Source of the DNA: Bog-950 sp964620645
GTDB lineage: Bacteria; Bacteroidota; Bacteroidia; Chitinophagales; LD1
Length of the DNA: 47,966 nucleotides
Direction of reading: 5' to 3'
NCBI GenBank assembly: GCA_964620645.1
Contig: CAZUHU010000007.1
Location: 1 to 47,966 of the forward strand
Below are positions 17,596 through 25,940 of the stretch, in pieces; the first letter of the stretch is position 1; each line of letters starts with the position of its first letter. Position numbers and translations under genes: made by a program. The notes beneath the pieces are model-generated. The model saw only the letters and a program-made list of their open reading frames with translations. It did not search any database and had not been told where the DNA came from.

Positions 17596-18444
17596 TTAAA
17601 ATTTTTGGTTAATGGCTTTTTGTACCCAGTCTTTTTTAGCAAACTGTTTGGCTTTATACATTAACCAACCCATAGGGAAGAACCGCTTGAAATGGAATAC
17701 GGCTTTAGCCTGGTAGGGGTGTAAAATGTAGAAGGTGTTCTTGCCGGCTTGCGTTAAAATGTAATCTGCAATTTCATCAGGACCGTATTTGGCGCGGTCA
17801 ATTATGGTTTGGCCGATAGCTGTAGCCTGCTTATCGCCACGGTTGAACTGCATAACGTTACTGCGGAAGAAGGTAGGACACACCACGCTTGTTTGCACAT
17901 TAAACGACCAAACTTCGCCATGTATAGATTCCATTAAAGAAATAACAGCAGCCTTAGTAACGTTGTACATGCTCATGTTAGGCATGTTGGCTATGCCTGC
18001 TGCGCTGGCTATTGAAATGATGTGGCCGCTCATCTGCTTCTTCATAACCGGTACGGCAAAGTGAGAGCCATAAACTGCCGCCATTTGGTTAATACCGGTA
18101 ATCCACTCCCAATGTTCCAGGTCATATTCACCAAACAGTCCGCCATCGCCCACACCGGCATTGTTAATCAGTAGATCTATACCGCCTGCAGTTTCAATAA
18201 ACTGCACAAAGGCACTGCGGTATTCCTCGCGTTTAGAAACATCAAACTTATACGTAAGCGCTTTGCCACCTGCCGCTTCAATCAACTTCTTTGATTCGGC
18301 AAGGGCTTCCTCTTTAATATCAGAGATACCTACGGTCCAACCATCGCCTGCAAGTTTAAGTGCTAATGCACGGCCAAGACCGCCACCACCACCTGTTATA
18401 AAAGCGCGTTTTTTCGGATGTTTTGCAGATAAGTTATACGCCAT
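17596..18444 (-). CDS. Short-chain dehydrogenase/reductase (SDR)
   Basis: NAD(P)-dependent oxidoreductase of 282 residues. The Rossmann dinucleotide motif is GGGGGLGRA (18-26), NNAG follows at 94-97, and the catalytic set is Ser147, Tyr160 and Lys164 (YNVTK). Asp-Ile after the second strand (GISDIKEEA) hints at NAD preference. The C-terminal 60 residues are rich in aromatic and basic residues (HFKRFFPMGWLMYKAKQFAK), as in membrane-associated SDRs acting on lipids, but the substrate is unknown. It starts one base after the glycosyltransferase stop, so the two are almost certainly co-translated. Confidence 0.9.
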   Translation of the reverse strand: MAYNLSAKHPKKRAFITGGGGGLGRALALKLAGDGWTVGISDIKEEALAESKKLIEAAGGKALTYKFDVSKREEYRSAFVQFIETAGGIDLLINNAGVGDGGLFGEYDLEHWEWITGINQMAAVYGSHFAVPVMKKQMSGHIISIASAAGIANMPNMSMYNVTKAAVISLMESIHGEVWSFNVQTSVVCPTFFRSNVMQFNRGDKQATAIGQTIIDRAKYGPDEIADYILTQAGKNTFYILHPYQAKAVFHFKRFFPMGWLMYKAKQFAKKDWVQKAINQKF

Positions 18445-18445
18445 A

Positions 18446-19159
18446 TTAAAAGATTGATTTTACGAATATCTTTAAAAAGTTGCCAAACTCTTCAGTCAGT
18501 ATTTTCCAGTTCATTTTGCTAAGCTGTACCTCCGGCCGCAGTTGTACCTGAACGGTTTTAATGTTTAGCTTACTGCGGGCTGCAAGAAATATAAACTCGA
18601 GGTCGAAGAGGTAACGGTCAATAGTAGTTGTAAGGAAAACCTGCTTGCCTTTTTGGTTAAAGCCTTTAAGGCCGCATTGCGTATCGTCAGTAGGGATGCG
18701 CAGAAATTTTTTGATAAACCAGCGTAGCAGTTTGGAGATTCTTGTGCGCTCTTTAGGTAAATGGCTATAGTAGCTTTCATCTCTTACACCAACAGCAACA
18801 TCGACCCCGTTCAATAAAGCCTGGTAAATATCGTAAAAGCTTTGCTCGGTGTAAGGGAAGTCCACATCGGTATAGATGACCAACTCTCCGTTACATTTCT
18901 TTACGCCCTCCCTTAAAGCAAAGCCCTTCCCCTGGTTCGGACCGTAGGACCCAATCTGTATTTCTGGGTAATCAGTATAAAACTGCCTTAACGCTGGTTG
19001 GCTGAAGCCGTTAGTGCTACCATCATTTACTATCAGCATCTCGATGGGCACATCCAATAGCTGCTTTAGGTCAATAAAACATTGCAGGGCATGTATGTGC
19101 CAGTTAGCCGGGGCGTTGTAACAGGGGAGAATTATGGAGAGTTTGGGTGCGGCACTCAC
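18446..19159 (-). CDS. Glycosyltransferase family 2 (dolichyl-phosphate glucosyltransferase-like)
   Basis: Cytosolic GT-A enzyme of about 237 residues that transfers a sugar from a nucleotide donor. It begins PKLSIILPCYNAP, has LIVNDGSTN, PNQGKGFALREGV, the metal-binding TDVDFPY and DDTQCGLKGF, matching the ALG5/GtrB-like branch; a polyprenyl phosphate is a likely acceptor. There is no membrane helix. No ATG is available: the frame can start at GTG 19159 (VSAAPKLS) or TTG 19186. The TTG lies within a perfect hairpin, and family members start close to LSIILPCYN, so GTG is preferred. This is the first gene of the seven-gene minus-strand run. Confidence 0.88.
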   Translation of the reverse strand: MSAAPKLSIILPCYNAPANWHIHALQCFIDLKQLLDVPIEMLIVNDGSTNGFSQPALRQFYTDYPEIQIGSYGPNQGKGFALREGVKKCNGELVIYTDVDFPYTEQSFYDIYQALLNGVDVAVGVRDESYYSHLPKERTRISKLLRWFIKKFLRIPTDDTQCGLKGFNQKGKQVFLTTTIDRYLFDLEFIFLAARSKLNIKTVQVQLRPEVQLSKMNWKILTEEFGNFLKIFVKSIF

Positions 19160-19181
19160 AAAGGCAAGTATAGATATAAAT

Positions 19182-19207
19182 AACAAATGCCCCGCAGGGC
19201 ATTTGTT
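19182..19207 (-). terminator. Hairpin after smc, probable intrinsic terminator or attenuator
   Basis: A perfect 11-bp inverted repeat (AACAAATGCCC, loop CGCA, GGGCATTTGTT) lies 24 bases beyond the smc stop on the minus strand and is followed there by the AT-rich ATTTATATC. The tail is not a pure T-run, so read-through into the glycosyltransferase gene, which starts only about 22 bases further on, is possible. Confidence 0.6.
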
Positions 19208-19230
19208 TGGTTTATTTTCGAATTGAGATA

Positions 19231-22200
19231 CTAATTCAAACTTCTAAAGTCTACCGGTACCACACGCGATACACCTTGCTCGGCCATAGTAACACCGTAA
19301 ATGGCGTCTACCTCTACCATGGTCATTTTGTTGTGGGTAACGATAATGAACTGAGAGTCCTTACTGAACTCCTGTATGATTTTGGTGAACTTTTGCACGT
19401 TGGTATCATCCAATGGAGCATCCACCTCATCGAAAATACAGAAAGGAGCCGGCTTAAGCAGGTATAGTGAGAATAACAGGGCAGTAGCTGTTAATGTTTT
19501 TTCACCACCGCTTAGCTGGTCAATAACCGTAGGGCGCTTGCCTTTAGGGCGGGCCACAATTTCAATCTTGCTCTCCAGCGGGTCGTCCGGATTTTCAAGG
19601 AACAGGTCGCACTGGTCATCAGAGCTAAACAGGGTTTGGAATACGCGGATGAAGTTTTCGCGCACCTTGGTAAAGGCTTCCATAAACTGGCTCTTGGCGC
19701 TGTCTTCAATCTCCTTAATGGTAGTTAACAGGCTTTCCTTGGCATCCTCAAGGTCCTTACGCTGCGCGATAATGAAATCGTAACGCTTCTTCATTTCCTC
19801 GAAGGCTTCAAGCGCCATGGGGTTAATCTCGCCGAAATTCTCGAGGCGTTTCTTCACCTTCTCTACTTCGGTTTGCACTTCCTCTAAAGGCTGCACCATT
19901 TCAAACTCCTCATTAAGGATAACGTTGATGTCCATGTTGAATTCAACATGCAATCTCTCCTTCATTGAGGTAAGCGAAAGGCGCAGTTCGTTAAACTTAT
20001 CGTTGATGTTTTGCAGCAGGTTAGCAACGCTATCGCGTGCGCGGGTCAATTCGCGTACTTTGCCATCAAGGTCGTTTATCAGGCCGCGGCTGTCGTAATA
20101 GTTCTTCTCTGCTTCGGCCACTTCGTTTTGGTAGCTTTCCTTATCAGCATAGCTGCCTAAAAGCTCTGATTCCAGGTCTTTCAACTTCTTCTGGTTTTCC
20201 TCCACCTGCATCTGGCTTTCGAGGATAACATCGTTATTGCGCGTAAGCTGAGAGGTAAGCGTTTCTATCTGGCTCTTCTTAAAGCCTAATTCCTGGTTAA
20301 TAGAGTTAACGCGGTTTTGCTGTTGGTGGAACTCAATGTTCTTTTGGTTATAGCGCGATGAGGCCTCACTTAACTTGTTGGTCATTTCAACAAACTCCTT
20401 ATCCGTTTTTTCCAACTCGCTCTTGGCACTGGTTTGGGTTTCGCGTATGGAGTTAAGTTGGTTGGTGAGCGCATCCACTTCTGTGGTAAGCAACTCAAGG
20501 CGTTGGGTAATATCCTTGCTTTTAGCATCAGCGCCTTCCAAAAATTTTACAAGGCTTTGTATGCTGGCCTGCGAGCCGGATAGTTTGGAGCTCAGTTGGT
20601 TTACCAACTGGCGCTGCGCTTCAATTTCGCGGGTTAGGCTGCTGCCTTTTAGCTGGTTGATTTTAACCTGTGCGTTGGCAACCTGCTGGTGTAATTTGTA
20701 GCTGCTTACTTCAAGCGCTTTAATTTCTTCCTGTAATTTCTCCAGGTTTTTAGCGCGGCCTATCTTCTTGCCTTCAAACAAACCTACTGCGCCACCGCTT
20801 AACGAAAAGTCCTTACGGATGTATTTACCGCTTTGCGAAAGCACAACAACTTTATCGCCTTTGGTATCTAACTGCGATATATTGAACTGAGCGCGGTCGT
20901 CAATCAAGTAAACACGGTCTAACAGGTAAGCTCCTAATTTCTTATAGCGGCTATCCAGCTCTACTAATTCCGCAACGGGTTTTGCGCCGTCAATGCTTAC
21001 CGCTGATTTTGGTTCATACTTTTCAAACTCATCCAGTATAAAAAAGTTGGCTCGGCCCATGCTGGCGTCGTTCAACAGGTTTACCGCCATTACAGCTTCC
21101 TGCAGGTTTTGAACAACGTAGTAGTTCAAGTAAGGTTCCAGGTAGTTTTCAATAGCTACGCGGTATTCTTCAGCACAGTAAATGATATCTGAAAGAAGGG
21201 GGGCTTCCTGGCTCCACTTGGCGTTCTTCTTCAAAAATTTGATAGACTCAGGAAAACCTTCCAGGTTATCTACTAAGCTCTTGGTAAGATCAAACTCGTT
21301 CTTCTTGGCATCTAACGAGCGTGTTTCGGCTGTAAGCTCAAGGCGGGTTTTTTCTACCGAAGCTTCCAGTTCTGTAATTTCCTTCTTCTTGTTCTCTTCT
21401 TCGGTTATCAGGTTGTTCAGCTTCAGTTCGGCTGCGTCCTTATCGCTTTTTACCTGCTCAAAGTCGGCCTTTAGCTGCTCTAACTCGGCGCGCTTTTTCT
21501 TTACGTCATCTTCGCTTTGGTTTAAATCGCGTTGCAGGCTTTCGTTGCTGCTACGGTTAACGGCCAGCTTCTTTTCCAACTCAAATATCTGGCGTTCCTT
21601 TTCGGTATAGCTTTTCTGCTCATTGGTAAGCGTATCTTTAAGGGTGCCGTGCGAGGCGCGTATTTTATTCAGTTCTTCCTCTAATACGGCCAGTTCCTGC
21701 TTGCGGCTTTCCAGTATGGTTTCTTCACTTTCCTTATCTGTTGAAAGCTTGTCAATGGAAATTTTCAGTTTTTCAACCTGGTCGTTCGCCTCTATAATCT
21801 GCTTTTCGGCAGTGTCTTTTTTGTCAAGCGAGTATTTGATTTGCTGGGTAAGCAGGTTTCTCTCGTTTTCCTTTTCGCCTACGCCTGCAACCAGGGTATT
21901 CAGCTTTTTCTGTACTTCAAACAGGGCGCGTTCTTTATCAACGTTGCCCAGTTTTTCTTTTTCCAAAAGGGCGTCGGCCTGCGATATGGATGTTTCCAAC
22001 TCCAGCTTTTTGTCCTCTTCCTGTAGCTTCTGTGTTTCCAGGTTTTTGTAGGTTTCCTTATAGGTTTGTAGGTTGTATTTGGCTAAAAGCAGGCTTAGTT
22101 CTTTGTATTCTTCTTTTAGCTCGTAGTAGCGCTTGGTTTTTTTAGCCTGCGTTTCAAGGGTTTTAAGCTGGCCCTCAATTTCAAACAACAAATCCTTTAC

Positions 22201-22770
22201 ACGCTCCAAGTCGGCATCGGTGCCCTTCAACTTGTCAATAGTTTCCTTTTTGCGCTTTTTATACTTGGCTACGCCTGCGGCCTGTTCAAACAATTTGCGG
22301 CGGCTGTTGTCGCGGTCGTTCAATATTTCATCCATCATACCCAACTCTATAATGGCATAGCTATCGGCGCTTACGCCGGTATCCAAAAACAGAGAGGTAA
22401 TATCCTTTAAGCGGCAAACAACCCCGTTAAGCAGGTATTCGCTTTCGCCATCGCGGAAAAGGCGGCGGGTGATGGTTATGGTTTTGTAGTCGCTGCTTAC
22501 AACGTTCTTGGTGTTTTCGAAAGTAAGGCTAACCTCGGCCATGCCTGATGGCTTGCGGCTTTTGGTGCCGTTGAAAATGAGGTTCTCCATCTTCTCCAGG
22601 CGCAGTTGAGAGGTCTTCTGCTCACCCAATACCCAGCGGATGCTATCCACCACATTACTTTTGCCGCAGCCGTTAGGCCCAACAACCCCGGTAATGCGGT
22701 TATTGAAATGTATGGTGGTCTTCTCGGCGAAACTCTTAAAGCCTTTTATTTCAAGTGTAGTTAATTGCAT
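19231..22770 (-). CDS. smc: Chromosome segregation ATPase SMC
   Basis: Core of the bacterial condensin; dimers compact and resolve DNA, normally with ScpA and ScpB (not in this window). The 1179 residues equal the family length. Seen in order: Walker A GPNGCGKSN (31-39), a long N-terminal coiled coil (from about 170), the hinge (FPESIKFLKKNAKW through the LNYYVVQNLQEAVMA region), a second coiled coil, then LSGGEKTLTA (ABC signature) and FCIFDEVDAPLDD (Walker B). The frame is open 150 bases upstream, but the family start is MQLTTLEIKGFKSF at 22770, so that extension is rejected. It is divergent from the metallo-beta-lactamase gene and ends before the hairpin at 19182-19207. Confidence 0.97.
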   Translation of the reverse strand: MQLTTLEIKGFKSFAEKTTIHFNNRITGVVGPNGCGKSNVVDSIRWVLGEQKTSQLRLEKMENLIFNGTKSRKPSGMAEVSLTFENTKNVVSSDYKTITITRRLFRDGESEYLLNGVVCRLKDITSLFLDTGVSADSYAIIELGMMDEILNDRDNSRRKLFEQAAGVAKYKKRKKETIDKLKGTDADLERVKDLLFEIEGQLKTLETQAKKTKRYYELKEEYKELSLLLAKYNLQTYKETYKNLETQKLQEEDKKLELETSISQADALLEKEKLGNVDKERALFEVQKKLNTLVAGVGEKENERNLLTQQIKYSLDKKDTAEKQIIEANDQVEKLKISIDKLSTDKESEETILESRKQELAVLEEELNKIRASHGTLKDTLTNEQKSYTEKERQIFELEKKLAVNRSSNESLQRDLNQSEDDVKKKRAELEQLKADFEQVKSDKDAAELKLNNLITEEENKKKEITELEASVEKTRLELTAETRSLDAKKNEFDLTKSLVDNLEGFPESIKFLKKNAKWSQEAPLLSDIIYCAEEYRVAIENYLEPYLNYYVVQNLQEAVMAVNLLNDASMGRANFFILDEFEKYEPKSAVSIDGAKPVAELVELDSRYKKLGAYLLDRVYLIDDRAQFNISQLDTKGDKVVVLSQSGKYIRKDFSLSGGAVGLFEGKKIGRAKNLEKLQEEIKALEVSSYKLHQQVANAQVKINQLKGSSLTREIEAQRQLVNQLSSKLSGSQASIQSLVKFLEGADAKSKDITQRLELLTTEVDALTNQLNSIRETQTSAKSELEKTDKEFVEMTNKLSEASSRYNQKNIEFHQQQNRVNSINQELGFKKSQIETLTSQLTRNNDVILESQMQVEENQKKLKDLESELLGSYADKESYQNEVAEAEKNYYDSRGLINDLDGKVRELTRARDSVANLLQNINDKFNELRLSLTSMKERLHVEFNMDINVILNEEFEMVQPLEEVQTEVEKVKKRLENFGEINPMALEAFEEMKKRYDFIIAQRKDLEDAKESLLTTIKEIEDSAKSQFMEAFTKVRENFIRVFQTLFSSDDQCDLFLENPDDPLESKIEIVARPKGKRPTVIDQLSGGEKTLTATALLFSLYLLKPAPFCIFDEVDAPLDDTNVQKFTKIIQEFSKDSQFIIVTHNKMTMVEVDAIYGVTMAEQGVSRVVPVDFRSLN

Positions 22771-22820
22771 ATTGTTCGTCCACGGTTTGTGAGTGCGAAA
22801 AAGGGTGACGAAAATATAAA

Positions 22821-22834
22821 AAGGGTATACCCTT
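22821..22834. promoter_or_regulatory. Perfect 14-bp palindrome in the smc leader region
   Basis: AAGGGTATACCCTT is self-complementary and lies 51 bases upstream of the smc start. A perfect even palindrome suits a dimeric DNA-binding protein rather than an RNA hairpin with a loop. No regulator is identified. Confidence 0.35.
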
Positions 22835-22855
22835 AAAACCCGAAACAACCAACAC

Positions 22856-22875
22856 GTATCCACAGCTTTTCCACA
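22856..22875 (+). promoter_or_regulatory. Two adjacent DnaA-box-like 9-mers upstream of smc
   Basis: GTATCCACA (22856-22864, one mismatch to TTATCCACA) and TTTTCCACA (22867-22875, fits TTWTNCACA) are in the same orientation, 11 bases apart. They lie about 90-105 bases before the smc start. This could be a DnaA target, or chance. Confidence 0.35.
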
Positions 22876-22915
22876 TTTTTGAAGAGGCTGGTTTTGGGGC
22901 ATTTCCCTAATAAAA

Positions 22916-22931
22916 GTCATTTGGAAATGAC
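22916..22931. promoter_or_regulatory. 16-bp inverted repeat before the metallo-beta-lactamase-fold gene
   Basis: GTCATTT-GG-AAATGAC, 27 bases before the ATG at 22958. The arms match perfectly. It could be an operator for this gene or part of its leader; nothing in the sequence identifies a binding protein. Confidence 0.35.
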
Positions 22932-22957
22932 GTAATTAGAGCCCAAACTTGTGCCGG

Positions 22958-24358
22958 ATGAAAATATCTTTCCATGGGGCTGCCAGGCGCGTAACGGGCA
23001 GCAAGCATTTGCTTGAGTTAGAGGACGGTACAACCATTTTGTTAGACTGTGGCCTTTTCCAGGGAAACCCCAAAGAGGTGGACGAACTGAACCGCCATTT
23101 CGGGTTTTCGCCGGTTGGCGTGCAGTTTATACTGCTTAGCCACGCCCATATTGACCATTGCGGCCTGATACCTAAGCTGTATGCCGAGGGCTTCAGGGGC
23201 AAAATTTACTGCACCCCGGCCACTTTGGACCTTGCCAAAATACTGCTGCTGGATTCAGCCAAAATTCATGAATCAGACGTTGCTTACCACAACAAGAAGC
23301 GTTTAAAGAGGGGCGAAGACCTTATTGAGCCCTTATACCGGGCCGAGGATGTTTACGACTGCCTTGAACTGTTTGAAACAGCCCCTTACCACAAGTGGAT
23401 AAAACTGGGCAAAAGCGCTGAATTCTGCTTTAATGATGCCGGGCACATAATAGGCAGCGCTACTGTAACGGTTAAAGTAACCGAAAACAAGCAGCAGAAG
23501 GTTTTAACATTTAGCGGAGATGTTGGGCGCTATAATGATGAAATACTGAAGAAGCCGGAGGATTTCCCTGATTCCGATTACGTAATTCTGGAGTCTACCT
23601 ATGGTGATAGCCTGCATGAGGAGGCAGCGGCTATTGACATGCGCCTGCTGGAAATTATAATGCATACCTGTATTGAAAAGGGCGGTAACCTGATTATACC
23701 TGCCTTTAGCGTGGGCCGCACCCAGGAATTGGTGTATGCCCTAAACAGGTTGGAGATAAGCAAGAAACTGCCAAAGATTGAAGTGTTTATTGACAGCCCC
23801 TTATCATCAGAAGCAACGGCTGTGGTACGCAAACATGAAGAGTGCTTTAATGACCGCATTAAGGAATACATGAAGCGCGACCCTGAGCCCTTTGATTTTA
23901 CCGGCCTGCACTACATAACGGATGTTATGGAAAGCAAGGCATTGAACAAAAAGAAGGAACCTTGTGTAATTATCAGTGCATCAGGCATGGCGGATGCGGG
24001 CAGGATTAAACATCACATTAAACATAATATATCATCAAGCCGTAATACGATTTTGCTGGTAGGCTATTGCGAACCTAACTCATTAGGAGGAAAATTAATG
24101 AATGGAGCAAAAGAGGTTACTATATTTGGTGAACCTTTTAGTGTAGATGCCGAAGTGCGGGTTCTTCGCTCATTAAGCGCGCACGGAGACCGTGATGACC
24201 TGCTGCATTTTTTAGGCGCAGGGGATAAAGAAAAGATTAAGAAGTTGTTTTTAGTGCATGGCGAATACGAGGTGCAGGAAAAGTTCAGAAATAAATTAAA
24301 TATGATGGGTTACTACCATGTTGAAATACCTGAAATGCACCAAACGTTCCAGTTATAG
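22958..24358 (+). CDS. Metallo-beta-lactamase-fold beta-CASP RNA nuclease (YSH1/CPSF-like)
   Basis: Probable zinc-dependent RNA endo- or exonuclease in the cytosol. The 466 residues begin MKISFHGAARRVTGSKH, typical of the group; metal-binding HAHIDH is at 62-67, followed by a Gly-Asp-Val-Gly motif (LTFSGDVGRY), LESTYGDSLH and the beta-CASP insert (IPAFSVGRTQELVYAL, VFIDSPLSSEATAV). The C-terminal RMMBL part has SASGMADAGRIKHH, SLSAHGDRDDLL and LVHGEYEVQEKF. An in-frame TTG at 22949 is less likely than the ATG. It is divergent from smc and 7 bases upstream of the kinase, so it may share a transcript with the two-component pair. Confidence 0.93.
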   Translation: MKISFHGAARRVTGSKHLLELEDGTTILLDCGLFQGNPKEVDELNRHFGFSPVGVQFILLSHAHIDHCGLIPKLYAEGFRGKIYCTPATLDLAKILLLDSAKIHESDVAYHNKKRLKRGEDLIEPLYRAEDVYDCLELFETAPYHKWIKLGKSAEFCFNDAGHIIGSATVTVKVTENKQQKVLTFSGDVGRYNDEILKKPEDFPDSDYVILESTYGDSLHEEAAAIDMRLLEIIMHTCIEKGGNLIIPAFSVGRTQELVYALNRLEISKKLPKIEVFIDSPLSSEATAVVRKHEECFNDRIKEYMKRDPEPFDFTGLHYITDVMESKALNKKKEPCVIISASGMADAGRIKHHIKHNISSSRNTILLVGYCEPNSLGGKLMNGAKEVTIFGEPFSVDAEVRVLRSLSAHGDRDDLLHFLGAGDKEKIKKLFLVHGEYEVQEKFRNKLNMMGYYHVEIPEMHQTFQL

Positions 24359-24365
24359 ATAGCAA

Positions 24366-25925
24366 ATGGACAAATACAAAAAAATGCCTTATGCTTTATT
24401 GCCGGTGGTTGGCTATTTGCTGATTGCGGTAAATGCAGCAGTTGAGTTTTTCAGCCCTGCCGGTATTTATCTGCAGGTGGCTTATGTAATTGCAATTTTA
24501 CTCACCTTTTATTCTGAAGAGAAGTTAAGCACCATAGTAGCTGCAGTTGCATCTGCCCTGGCCATCCTGTTTTCCGTATTCTATTCGCACTCAAACGAAG
24601 ATTTTAATGTAGTAACCATTAACCTGTCAATTTCATTAGCAGGGGTAATGGTTGCCATGTTCTTTGTTTTATATGTTAAAAATTTAAGAGGTAAGTCGGA
24701 AGAGAATACCAAGCAGATAGCCTCACTTTTTTCGCATGCAACTGAGGGCATAATATTAACTAACCGCATAGGTGAGATAGTGCTGGTAAACCCGCATGCT
24801 GAAACCCTTTTCGGTTATACCAAGGAAGAGTTGGTGGGTAAGCGCATTGAGATATTGCTGCCGGATAGTATTAAACGTTCGCACGAGAAACAGCGTGAAG
24901 GATTCCACCAGAACCCGGTTAACCGCACCATGGGTGCAGGGCGCGATTTGTTTGCGCGCAGAAAAGATGGAAGCGTTTTCCCCGTTGAAATAAGCCTTAG
25001 CCATTACCGCTCGGGCAAGGATGCCTTTGTGGTGGCCTTTATCATTGACATTACCGTGCGTAAAAAGGGAGAGGAGCAACTGGATCAAAAGCGCAAGGAG
25101 TTGGAAAATGTAAGCCGTGAAATACGCCAGCTAAATGTAAACCTGGAGCAAAAGGTTAGCGACAGAACCATGATGTTGCGCGAAACACTGGCGCAGTTAG
25201 AGAAGTCGAAAGACGAGTTAGCAACTGCGCTTGAAAAAGAAAAGGAGTTAGGCGACTTGAAATCGCGCTTTGTTTCAACCGTATCGCATGAATTCAGAAC
25301 TCCGTTAAGTACCATCCTTTCCTCTGCGTCCTTATTGGGCAGGTATGCCCTTACTGAGGAACAGGACAAGCGCGAGCGCCACATAGCACGCATAAAAGAT
25401 TCGGTGCAGCATATGAGCGCCATGCTTGAGGACCTATTATCTCTTGGCCGGTTGGAGGAAGGCCTTGTGGAGGTGAAAAGGGACATGTTTAACTTCTCAC
25501 ATTTCTTTGAAGACTTTGTGACTGAAATGAAGGAGATAAACCAAAAGGGCCAGCAGATAGAATACACGCACAATGGGCCCGCTGAGGTGCTTGGCGATCG
25601 CCGACTGATTAAAATCATATTGCTGAATCTGGTGTCTAATGCAGTAAAATTTTCGGATGAAGGGGCCACCATACGGGTGAAATCTGAAAACGCGAATGGT
25701 ATGCTTACCCTTTCAGTAAAAGATAGCGGTATCGGAATTTCAGAGGAGGATGTGCAGCATTTATTCGAAAGGTTTTTCCGCGCGCGCAATGCTGTCAATA
25801 TTCAAGGTACAGGACTTGGATTACATATCATATATAAATACCTTGAATTAATGGGCGGAACGATAAATGTGCATAGTAAATTGGGAGAAGGAAGTATATT
25901 TACGGTCGCAATTCCATCTGTGTAA
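24366..25925 (+). CDS. Membrane sensor histidine kinase with FixL-like PAS domain
   Basis: A 519-residue kinase: four N-terminal membrane helices (about 8-105), a PAS domain (about 117-232), a coiled-coil linker (235-298), HisKA with SHEFRTPLS (His308) and an HATPase domain (LNLVSNAVKFS, DSGIGI, GTGLGL). The PAS stretch from LLPDSIKRSHE to GAGRD aligns without gaps to the FixL haem-PAS F-helix and FG-loop. His173 falls on the FixL haem ligand (H200 in Bradyrhizobium) and Arg193 on R220; Ile209 and Leu211 match the hydrophobic L236 and I238, but FixL I215 is Thr here. Oxygen sensing through haem is therefore plausible, not proven. It is followed after 15 bases by its likely partner, the receiver-Crp/Fnr fusion. 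Confidence 0.9.
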   Translation: MDKYKKMPYALLPVVGYLLIAVNAAVEFFSPAGIYLQVAYVIAILLTFYSEEKLSTIVAAVASALAILFSVFYSHSNEDFNVVTINLSISLAGVMVAMFFVLYVKNLRGKSEENTKQIASLFSHATEGIILTNRIGEIVLVNPHAETLFGYTKEELVGKRIEILLPDSIKRSHEKQREGFHQNPVNRTMGAGRDLFARRKDGSVFPVEISLSHYRSGKDAFVVAFIIDITVRKKGEEQLDQKRKELENVSREIRQLNVNLEQKVSDRTMMLRETLAQLEKSKDELATALEKEKELGDLKSRFVSTVSHEFRTPLSTILSSASLLGRYALTEEQDKRERHIARIKDSVQHMSAMLEDLLSLGRLEEGLVEVKRDMFNFSHFFEDFVTEMKEINQKGQQIEYTHNGPAEVLGDRRLIKIILLNLVSNAVKFSDEGATIRVKSENANGMLTLSVKDSGIGISEEDVQHLFERFFRARNAVNIQGTGLGLHIIYKYLELMGGTINVHSKLGEGSIFTVAIPSV

Positions 25926-25940
25926 ATTGGTTAGGACCTT

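Noticed and set aside
19160..19186. TTG start for the glycosyltransferase
   Set aside because: It lies inside the 11-bp hairpin stem; GTG 19159 gives the usual family N-terminus.
22771..22920. N-terminal extension of SMC
   Set aside because: The family start MQLTTLEIKGFKSF is at 22770 and the extension has no similarity and spans probable control DNA.
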